DNA of 64,000 nt from assembly GCA_963840275.1 (NCBI GenBank), contig CAWIYK010000007.1:1116001-1180000 (forward strand). The letters are read 5' to 3'. The notes beneath the pieces are model-generated. The model worked only from the letters and a program-made list of their open reading frames with translations, was not told where the DNA came from and made no database searches. Of the stretch, positions 57,802 through 64,000 are shown piece by piece. This DNA comes from Actinophytocola sp963840275 (GTDB lineage: Bacteria > Actinomycetota > Actinomycetes > Mycobacteriales > Pseudonocardiaceae). The translations under genes and the position numbers were made by a program. The number at the start of each line of letters is the position of its first letter. The first letter of the stretch is position 1.

Positions 57802-58083
57802 ATGTCGTCCGACAAAACGGGGGGCCGGGTCTCCGGGCTGGTGTTCAGCCCGTGGAACCTGCTGCTCCTCATCCCTTTCATCGTCCTGCTGACGCCCATC
57901 TACAACCGTGAGACACCAGAGCTGATCGGCATGCCGTTCTTCTACTGGTTCCAGTTCGCGGTGATCATCGTCGGCGTGCTGTGCACGGCCACCGTCTACC
58001 GGATGACGCGCAAGAAGCCGGTGTCCCGCGTGGTCGAGGAGCGCACCGACGTCGACCGGCTCGACGAGGGGAGCGCGGACTGA
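57802..58083 (+). CDS. DUF3311 small membrane protein, symporter partner
   Basis: 93 residues from ATG at 57802 (AGAGGTAGG site upstream; ATG-like starts further up are less likely). Two membrane helices (NLLLLIPFIVLLTPIYNRETPELIGMPFFYWFQFAVIIVGVL, split at ETPEL) typical of DUF3311, then a charged tail. It overlaps the symporter by TGATG. Such small proteins are partner subunits of certain SSS symporters. Confidence 0.9.
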   Translation: MSSDKTGGRVSGLVFSPWNLLLLIPFIVLLTPIYNRETPELIGMPFFYWFQFAVIIVGVLCTATVYRMTRKKPVSRVVEERTDVDRLDEGSAD

Positions 58084-59729
58084 TGCAGTGGACCGAACTG
58101 ATCATCTTCATCCTGTTGTTCGGACTGGTCACCGTGCTCGGGTTCGTCGCCTCGCGGTGGCGGGCGGCCGCGTCGCTGGACCACCTCGACGAGTGGGGCC
58201 TCGGCGGCCGCAAGTTCGGCTCGTGGATCACCTGGTTCCTCATCGGCGGTGACCTCTACACGGCGTACACGTTCGTCGCCGTGCCGGCGCTGCTGTACGG
58301 CGCGGGCGCGATGGGGTTCTTCGCGCTGCCGTACACGATCATCGCCTACCCGCTGGTGTTCCTGCCGGTGCTGCGGATGTGGTCGGTGTCGCGGGCCCGC
58401 GGCTACGTCACGCCGGCGGACTTCGTGCGCGGCCGCTACGGCTCCCCGCTGCTCGCGCTGATCGTCGCGATCACCGGCATCGTCGCGACCATGCCCTACA
58501 TCGCGTTGCAGCTCGTCGGGCTGGAGGCGGTGCTGAGGTCCATGGGGTTCAACGACGCCGGCATCCTCGGCCACCTGCCGCTGGTGATCGCGTTCGTGAT
58601 CCTGGCGGTCTACACCTACCAGTCGGGGCTGCGCGCGCCGGCGCTGATCGCTTTCGTCAAGGACATCCTGATCTACATCGTCATCCTGGTGGCGGTGATC
58701 TACCTGCCGATGAAGCTCGGCGGCTGGGACGTGATCTTCGGCGCGGCCAAGGACAAGCTGACCGCGGTGAACCCGAAGACGGAGAAGCCGTTCGGGGACA
58801 CCCTGCTGAACTCGAACAACCAGCTGCAGTACGCCACGCTGGCGCTCGGGTCGGCACTCGCGTTGTTCCTGTACCCGCACTCGGTCACCGGCGTGCTCGC
58901 GTCGCGGGGCCGGGACGTGTTGAAGCGCAACATGTCCGCGCTGCCGGCGTACTCGTTCCTGCTCGGTCTGTTGGCCCTGTTGGGGTTCGTCGCCATCGCG
59001 GCGGGCACCAAGCCGATCACGAACAACGCCACCGGTCGCCCGGACACCAACACGATCATCCCGGAGCTGTTCAACGGTCAGTTCCCGTCGTGGTTCGCGG
59101 GCATCGCGTTCGCCGCGATCGGCATCGGCGCGCTCGTGCCGGCCGCGATCATGTCGATCGCCGCGGCGAACCTGTGGACCCGCAACATCTACAAGGAGTA
59201 CATCCGCAGGAACGCCACCCCGAAGGACGAGGCGAAGCAGGCGAAGGTCGCGTCGCTGGTGGTGAAGTTCGGCGCCGTGCTGTTCATCATCGGCATCGAT
59301 CCGCAGTACGCGATCGACCTGCAGCTCATCGGTGGCGTGATCATCCTGCAGACGCTGCCGGCGGTCGCGATCGCCTTGTACACCAAGTGGTTGCACCGCT
59401 GGGCGCTCATCGCGGGCTGGGTGGTCGGCATGGGCTGGGGCATGATCATGCTCTACGGGATCCCCAACCCGGCGTCCGGGCGTGCGCACTTCGGTGGTTC
59501 CGCGCTGGCGCTGGACAAGCTGAACATCCTCGGCTGGCAGCCGTTCGAGGGTTCGCTGGTGCAGATCTACGTCGGTTTCGTCGCGCTGGTCGCGAACCTG
59601 TTGGTGGCGTTGATCGTCACGCTGATCGTCCGCAGGTTCAACGTCTCCAACGGGCGCGACGACACCGTGGGCGAGGACTACCACGTCGACGAGCACGACG
59701 AGGACCTCCGCCCGATCGCCGTGCACTGA
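58083..59729 (+). CDS. Sodium:solute symporter, MctP-like
   Basis: 548 residues with about 13 membrane helices. GLGGRKFGSWITWFLIGGDLYTAYTFVAVPAL and RARGYVTPADFVRGRYGSP are typical of the SSS family, closest to the monocarboxylate/amino-acid uptake branch that pairs with DUF3311. Imports a small organic acid or related solute with Na+ or H+. The acidic tail (DDTVGEDYHVDEHDEDL) is cytoplasmic. Confidence 0.9.
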   Translation: MQWTELIIFILLFGLVTVLGFVASRWRAAASLDHLDEWGLGGRKFGSWITWFLIGGDLYTAYTFVAVPALLYGAGAMGFFALPYTIIAYPLVFLPVLRMWSVSRARGYVTPADFVRGRYGSPLLALIVAITGIVATMPYIALQLVGLEAVLRSMGFNDAGILGHLPLVIAFVILAVYTYQSGLRAPALIAFVKDILIYIVILVAVIYLPMKLGGWDVIFGAAKDKLTAVNPKTEKPFGDTLLNSNNQLQYATLALGSALALFLYPHSVTGVLASRGRDVLKRNMSALPAYSFLLGLLALLGFVAIAAGTKPITNNATGRPDTNTIIPELFNGQFPSWFAGIAFAAIGIGALVPAAIMSIAAANLWTRNIYKEYIRRNATPKDEAKQAKVASLVVKFGAVLFIIGIDPQYAIDLQLIGGVIILQTLPAVAIALYTKWLHRWALIAGWVVGMGWGMIMLYGIPNPASGRAHFGGSALALDKLNILGWQPFEGSLVQIYVGFVALVANLLVALIVTLIVRRFNVSNGRDDTVGEDYHVDEHDEDLRPIAVH

Positions 59730-59741
59730 GAGAGCACGTTC

Positions 59742-59780
59742 GACCGGGCGGCGTCGTCATCGCGACGGCGCCGCCCGGTC
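59742..59780. terminator. Bidirectional hairpin between convergent genes
   Basis: GACCGGGCGGC and GCCGCCCGGTC make an 11-bp stem that encloses the stop codon of the leftward PLP-enzyme gene and lies 13 bases after the symporter stop. Confidence 0.6.
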
Positions 59781-60851
59781 GACGTCGCCGACGACCTCCG
59801 GGATCTCGAACAGGTTCCCGGTGTCGCCGGTGTGCAGGAACGCGACCGCGCTGCCCGGCTCGACCTTGCCGGAGCGGATGTGGTCGAGCAGGCCCGCGAA
59901 GCCCTTCCCGGTGTAGACCGGCCCCATGAACACGCCCTCCGCCCGCGCGAGCTCGCGGATCGCCGCGACCCCTTCCGGTGACGGCACGGCGTAGTCCTCG
60001 CCGATGAACCGCTGGTCGACGTCGATCTCGGCGCGGATCACGTCGTCGGCGGGCACCGGCGCGCCCAGTGCGGTGAGGATCTCCCGCACCCGCGCGACGA
60101 TCACGTCGACGTTCATCCAGTAGTCGTCGCGGTAGGAGCAGATGGCGATCGACCGGAACCGCACGGCGCTGCCGGTCGCGAGCTTCGCCGCGACCAGTCC
60201 CGGCAGGGCCGTCCCGGTGCCGGCCGTGTGGTAGACGTAGTCGAGGCGGGTGCCGCACGCCGCGCTCTGCTCGAGCATCTCGACGAACGTCAGCGCGTGC
60301 GCGACGAACCCGTACGGGTGCGCGCCGCCGGTCGGCACCACGATCGCCTTGTGCCCCAACGCGTCCAGCTCGGTCTTGCGCGCGTGCATCGCGTCGACCA
60401 CCTGCTGCTGTTCCGCCGGGTCGTCCCAGTACGCGCCGCCGCTCGTCGGCAGGTAGTGCACCTCGACGTCCATGATCTTGTTCAGCAGCAGGTTGCCCCG
60501 GTGCTCGGTCAGCGCGCCGTGCCGGCTCTCGTCGCGGGTGAGGTAGAGGATCGGCGTCAGTCCGGCGGCGCGGCAGGCGGCCGTGAACTGCATGCCGGAG
60601 TTGGTGAGGTAGACGCCCTGGGTGATCACGTGCGTGACACCCTCGGTGAGCGCCTGCCCGATGATGAACTCGGCGAGCCGGGTCTTGCTGCCGCTGACCG
60701 TGCCGGGGCCGGCGAGGTCCTCGCGCTTGAGGAAGAGGTCGACGCCGTAGGTGGCGGACAGGTTGTCGAGGCGGTGGAACGGCGTCGGGTAGAAACCGAT
60801 GCGCTTGCGCGGCAGTTTCGCGATCAGCTGGTCCAGCTCGGCGAGGTCCAT
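59757..60851 (-). CDS. PLP-dependent D-cysteine desulfhydrase/ACC deaminase-like enzyme
   Basis: 364 residues from ATG at 60851. GFYPTPFHRLDNLSATYGVDLFLKREDLAGPG is the N-terminal signature of fold-type II PLP enzymes of the ACC deaminase/D-cysteine desulfhydrase group. The Schiff-base lysine is in VSGSKTRLAEF, where the family usually has GGNKxRKL. VYHTAGTGTALPGLVAAKL forms the phosphate-binding loop. Substrate likely a D-amino acid or similar. Divergent from a LysR gene through a large inverted repeat. Confidence 0.87.
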   Translation of the reverse strand: MDLAELDQLIAKLPRKRIGFYPTPFHRLDNLSATYGVDLFLKREDLAGPGTVSGSKTRLAEFIIGQALTEGVTHVITQGVYLTNSGMQFTAACRAAGLTPILYLTRDESRHGALTEHRGNLLLNKIMDVEVHYLPTSGGAYWDDPAEQQQVVDAMHARKTELDALGHKAIVVPTGGAHPYGFVAHALTFVEMLEQSAACGTRLDYVYHTAGTGTALPGLVAAKLATGSAVRFRSIAICSYRDDYWMNVDVIVARVREILTALGAPVPADDVIRAEIDVDQRFIGEDYAVPSPEGVAAIRELARAEGVFMGPVYTGKGFAGLLDHIRSGKVEPGSAVAFLHTGDTGNLFEIPEVVGDVDRAAPSR

Positions 60852-60873
60852 GGCTCCATGGTCGGTTCCCGCT

Positions 60874-60927
60874 GTCGATAAGCACAAGCGGACGTTGCTC
60901 ATGGGAGCATCAGCTGTGCTTATCGAC
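60874..60927. promoter_or_regulatory. 13-bp perfect inverted repeat, LysR operator candidate
   Basis: GTCGATAAGCACA at 60874-60886 is repeated in inverse as TGTGCTTATCGAC at 60915-60927. A smaller dyad TGCTC-atgg-GAGCA lies in the 28-base spacer. The right arm covers the likely LysR start codon (GTG 60916); the left arm lies about 25 bases upstream of the PLP gene's ATG. Confidence 0.8.
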
Positions 60928-61806
60928 CCCAGGCTGTTGGCGACGCTCGAGGCGGTGGTCCGGCTCGGCTCCTTCGCCGCCGCGGCCGGCGAGCTCGGCT
61001 ACACGCAGTCCGCGGTGTCCCAACAGATCGCCGACCTGGAGCGCCGGGTCGGGCTGCGGGTGCTCGACCGCCGGCCGGTCCGTCCGACTGCCGCCGGCAC
61101 GGTGCTGCTTGCCGCGGAGGGCGACGTCCGCGCGACCATGACCCGGGCCGCCGCCGAGCTGACGGCGCTGGACGACGGCCGGGCGGGGGAGGTGCGGCTG
61201 GCGGCGTTCGTGTCGGCGGCCGGGCGCATCGTGCCGCGCGCGCTGGCCGCGTTCCGCGCGTCGCACCCGGGGGTGCGCGTGACGCTGACCCAGCACGAGA
61301 CGGCGACCGCGTACGCGGGGCTGTTGCGCGGCGACCTGGACCTCGCGGTCACCTTCGACTACGACCGCTACCCTCAGCCGGCGCCCGCCGGCCTGCGCAG
61401 AACCCCGATCGGCCGCGACCCGGTGCTGGTCGCCCTCCCGAGCGGCCACCCACTCGCCAGCGGACCGGTGCACCTGGCGGACCTGGCGGACGAGGCGTGG
61501 ATCGGCACGCCGGTCACCGACCGGCGACTCAACCTCCTGGCGGAACTGGCGAGGTCCCCGGGCTTCAAGCCGGAACTGACCTTCGAGGGCGACGACTTCC
61601 GCACCGTTCTCGGCCTGGTCGCCGCCGGCCTCGGCATCGCACTCCTCCCCGCACTCGCGGTGGCCGACGCGCCCACCGGCGTCGTCGGGGTGCCCATCGT
61701 GGAGGAGCCGCTGGTCCGCTACCTGTACACCTGCCGCGTCGACACCACGAGAACCACCCGCGCGATCAGACAGCTGGAACAAGCCATCGCCGACACCGGC
61801 GAGTGA
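60916..61806 (+). CDS. LysR-family transcriptional regulator
   Basis: 296 residues from GTG at 60916 (GGGAG 8 bases upstream; ATG at 60901 is an alternative). Helix-turn-helix VRLGSFAAAAGELGYTQSAVSQQIADLE, then the two-lobed effector-binding domain (GEVRLAAFVSAAGRIVPRALAAF, LGLVAAGLGIALLPALAV). Probably activates the divergent PLP enzyme in response to its substrate and represses itself. Confidence 0.92.
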   Translation: MLIDPRLLATLEAVVRLGSFAAAAGELGYTQSAVSQQIADLERRVGLRVLDRRPVRPTAAGTVLLAAEGDVRATMTRAAAELTALDDGRAGEVRLAAFVSAAGRIVPRALAAFRASHPGVRVTLTQHETATAYAGLLRGDLDLAVTFDYDRYPQPAPAGLRRTPIGRDPVLVALPSGHPLASGPVHLADLADEAWIGTPVTDRRLNLLAELARSPGFKPELTFEGDDFRTVLGLVAAGLGIALLPALAVADAPTGVVGVPIVEEPLVRYLYTCRVDTTRTTRAIRQLEQAIADTGE

Positions 61807-61821
61807 TCTGCCGTGACGAAG

Positions 61822-62409
61822 TCAGTCCGCGGCGAGGCCGCGTAGCAGCGGGAGGTAGACGTCGTCGACCAGCTCGTCGATCGTCTCCTCCGAGACGGGT
61901 GTGTTGTTGATGACGGCCTCCCCGCGGACGAGGTCGAGGGGGAGGCGCAGGACGCGGGGCGGCAGGAGGACGGGCGGCAGCTCGCCTCTGTCGATGGCGC
62001 GGTCCACGATCGTCCACACGGCCGTCGCGAGCGGTGACGAGCCCAGTCGGTCGCGCAGCAGCCCGGCGACCTCCGGGTGGCGGAACGCCTCGCCCATGAC
62101 GCCGGCGATCATCTCGCTCATCATGCCCTCCATGCGCCGCGCGATGCGGGTGAACAGGGCGTGCAGGTCGGAGCGCAGCGAGTCGGTGTCGGGGATGGCC
62201 GACTCGATCGGCACCTGACTGGACCACGCGGCGAGCACCAGCTCGGCCCGGTTCGCCCACCGCCGGTAGACAACCGGCTTGCTCGTGCCGGCTCTGGCGG
62301 CCACCCTCTCCATGGTCAGGCTCGCGTAGCCGACCTCGGACAGCTCGGCCCAGGCCGCGTCCAGGATGGCCTGCTCGAGCTCGGCCCCGCGTCGACGTGT
62401 CTGCGTCAT
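61822..62409 (-). CDS. TetR-family regulator
   Basis: 195 residues. Helix-turn-helix ELSEVGYASLTMERVAARAGTSKPVVYRRW in the N-terminal 60 residues, with a C-terminal ligand-binding domain. Divergent from an ABC exporter; two palindromes fill the 80-base gap, suggesting it represses the exporter and itself. Confidence 0.92.
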   Translation of the reverse strand: MTQTRRRGAELEQAILDAAWAELSEVGYASLTMERVAARAGTSKPVVYRRWANRAELVLAAWSSQVPIESAIPDTDSLRSDLHALFTRIARRMEGMMSEMIAGVMGEAFRHPEVAGLLRDRLGSSPLATAVWTIVDRAIDRGELPPVLLPPRVLRLPLDLVRGEAVINNTPVSEETIDELVDDVYLPLLRGLAAD

Positions 62410-62452
62410 TAAGATACGTTGCGTTTCTTATCGGAGAAGGAGTACCTTCTCC
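62410..62452. promoter_or_regulatory. Two palindromes, TetR operator candidates
   Basis: TAAGATACG-ttg-CGTTTCTTA at 62410-62430 (one mismatch) directly abuts the TetR start codon, and GGAGAAGG-agta-CCTTCTCC at 62433-62452 is perfect. The first has the size and symmetry of a TetR site; the second could be an operator or a leader hairpin of the exporter mRNA. Confidence 0.7.
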
Positions 62453-62489
62453 ATGTTAGACACTGAACGTTTCTTCCCGGGGGGAAGTC

Positions 62490-64000
62490 TTGCTGACCCG
62501 CTTGTTGCGCACCCATCTGCGGCCCTACCGGCGCGAGCTCACCGCCGTGCTCGTGCTGCAGCTCATCGGCACGGTCGCGTCGCTGTACCTGCCGAGCCTC
62601 AACGCCGACATCATCGACAAGGGCATCGCCACCGGCGACACCGGCTACATCGTGTCCACCGGCGGCTGGATGCTCACCGTCACGCTGGTCCAGATCGTGT
62701 GCTCCGTCATCGCCGTCTACTTCGGTGCCCGTGTCGCCATGGCGTTCGGGCGCGACGTCCGTGCCGCGGTCTTCCACCGGGTCGGCGAGTTCTCCGCCCG
62801 TGAGGTCGCCGGGTTCGGGCCGCCGTCGCTGATCACCCGTACCACCAACGACGTGCAGCAGGTGCAGCTGCTGGTGGTCATGTTCTGCACGATGTTCATC
62901 GCGGCGCCGATCATGTGCGTCGCCGGCGTCATCATGGCGCTGCAGGAGGACGTCGGGCTCTCGTGGCTGCTGCTGGTCTGCGTGCCGGTGCTGGTGATCT
63001 GCATCGGGCTGATCGTGGCGCGGATGGTGCCGCAGTTCCGCAAGATGCAGGACCGGATCGACGACGTGAACCGCGTGCTGCGCGAGCAGCTCACCGGCAT
63101 CCGGGTGGTCCGCGCGTTCGTCCGCGAGCCCGCGGAGACCCGCCGGTTCGCCGACGCCAACGCCAAGCTCACCGACACCGCGCTACGGGTCGGCCGGCTG
63201 CAGGCGCTGATCTTCCCGACCGTGATGCTCATCCTCAACGCGTCCAGCATCGCCGTGCTGTGGTTCGGCGCGCAGCGCGTCGACACCGGTGAGATGCAGG
63301 TCGGCGCGCTGACCGCGTTCCTCAACTACCTGCTGCAGATCCTGATGTCGGTGATGATGGCGACGTTCATCTCGATGATGATCCCGCGCGCGGCCGTCTG
63401 CGCGGAGCGGATCAACGAGGTGCTCGACACCGACTCGTCGGTGATCCCGCCGAAGAACCCGGTCCGCGAGGTGACGAAGAGCGCCGACCTGGAGCTGCGC
63501 GGGGTCGAGTTCCGCTACCCGGGCGCGGCCGACCCCGTGCTGCGCGACATCTCCTTCCGCGCGGAGGCGGGGAAGACGACCGCGATCGTCGGCAGCACCG
63601 GCGCCGGCAAGTCGACGTTGCTGTCGCTGATCCCCAGGCTGATCGACGTGACCGACGGCAGCGTCCTCGTCGACGGCGTCGACGTCCGCGAGCTCGACCC
63701 GGACCTGTTGTGCGCCAGGATCGGTCTGGTGCCACAGCGGGCGTACCTGTTCACCGGCACCGTCGCGAGCAACCTGCGCTACGGCAACCCGGACGCCACC
63801 GACGAACAGCTGTGGGAGGCGCTGGAGATCGCGCAGGCCCGCGGCTTCGTCGAGGACATGCCCGGCGGGCTCGAGGCGCCGATCGCCCAGGGCGGCACGA
63901 ACGTGTCCGGCGGGCAGCGCCAACGCCTCTCGATCGCCCGCGCGCTGGTCCGCGGGCCGGAGATCTACCTGTTCGACGACGCGTTCTCCGCGCTCGACGT
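62490..64000 (+). CDS. ABC exporter, fused membrane and ATPase domains, 5' part
   Basis: Open from TTG at 62490 (GGGGGGAAG just upstream) to the end of the window, 503 codons so far. Residues 1-320 are a six-helix type IV exporter domain (LRPYRRELTAVLVLQLIGTVA, NADIIDKGIATGD, LITRTTNDVQQVQ). The ATPase domain has Walker A GSTGAGKSTLL, signature VSGGQRQRLSIARAL and Walker B EIYLFDDAFSALD, where the window ends. The family normally works as a heterodimer, so a second half-transporter is expected downstream. Probably a multidrug exporter under TetR control. Confidence 0.92.
   Translation, partial: MLTRLLRTHLRPYRRELTAVLVLQLIGTVASLYLPSLNADIIDKGIATGDTGYIVSTGGWMLTVTLVQIVCSVIAVYFGARVAMAFGRDVRAAVFHRVGEFSAREVAGFGPPSLITRTTNDVQQVQLLVVMFCTMFIAAPIMCVAGVIMALQEDVGLSWLLLVCVPVLVICIGLIVARMVPQFRKMQDRIDDVNRVLREQLTGIRVVRAFVREPAETRRFADANAKLTDTALRVGRLQALIFPTVMLILNASSIAVLWFGAQRVDTGEMQVGALTAFLNYLLQILMSVMMATFISMMIPRAAVCAERINEVLDTDSSVIPPKNPVREVTKSADLELRGVEFRYPGAADPVLRDISFRAEAGKTTAIVGSTGAGKSTLLSLIPRLIDVTDGSVLVDGVDVRELDPDLLCARIGLVPQRAYLFTGTVASNLRYGNPDATDEQLWEALEIAQARGFVEDMPGGLEAPIAQGGTNVSGGQRQRLSIARALVRGPEIYLFDDAFSALD

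Overview
This is a high-GC (about 70 percent or more) actinomycete chromosome segment. The gene content points to the Pseudonocardiaceae (a Lentzea, Saccharothrix or Actinosynnema-like organism): SARP regulators with NB-ARC and TPR domains, a conservon with two P450s, an FxSxx-COOH peptide locus, DUF6292 and Hsp18-regulator genes, and frequent GTG starts with 4-nt ATGA overlaps. The family-level placement is inference. I saw no rRNA, tRNA, CRISPR array or intact insertion sequence.

Layout. 3-4915: end of a secreted M64 metallopeptidase, then a three-gene exporter operon (lipoprotein adaptor, LolD/MacB-type ATPase, FtsX-type permease) whose permease is frameshifted. 5066-10285: small housekeeping genes, a frameshifted glycosyltransferase, a secreted M14 carboxypeptidase and an APH-like kinase. 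10325-15026: two overlapping SARP regulators. 15100-15456: a decayed methyltransferase. 15438-20507: aldo/keto reductase with divergent MmyB-type regulator, drug exporter, Nei glycosylase and an orphan DUF742 protein. 20679-27429: one PTS operon carrying its DeoR regulator, a PfkB sugar-phosphate kinase, mannitol-type EIICB and EIIA, a zinc dehydrogenase, HPr and Enzyme I. 27981-35295: a secreted copper/sugar-oxidation cluster (two-domain multicopper oxidase, a giant ThuA/discoidin/GSDH/PKD/DUF1080 protein, a cupredoxin-Ig protein), closed by a strong terminator. 35519-36667: a doubly frameshifted DUF222-HNH gene with an SOS box over its start codon. 37296-42702: a complete conservon (cvnA-B-C-D plus two P450s), read leftward. 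42996-46974: a membrane protein with two P-loop ATPases, translationally coupled. 46919-55347: an FxSxx-type RiPP locus. Its leftward arm holds the precursor, a MinD-like/TIR-like/NB-ARC/TPR giant protein, an unknown protein and an antiporter. Its rightward arm holds a radical SAM-SPASM enzyme and an HExxH peptide hydroxylase. 55355-59729: GAF-ANTAR and DUF6292 genes, Hsp20 with divergent Hsp18 regulator, and a DUF3311/SSS symporter pair. 59757-64000: a PLP enzyme with divergent LysR, and a TetR regulator divergent from an ABC exporter that runs off the window.

The most interesting parts are: the peptide locus, whose precursor ends in FDNAL instead of the family's FxSxx, so the expected three-residue cyclophane would be Phe-Asp-Asn; the coupled membrane protein/ATPase/ATPase triad beside it; an unnamed C-terminal module of about 85 residues shared by the two large secreted proteins of the copper cluster; and a duplicated gene junction in the PTS operon that has produced two coupled mini-ORFs. 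Four genes (ftsX-like, glycosyltransferase, HNH, methyltransferase) carry frameshifts. The first three differ by single bases and could be sequencing errors; the methyltransferase is genuinely decayed.
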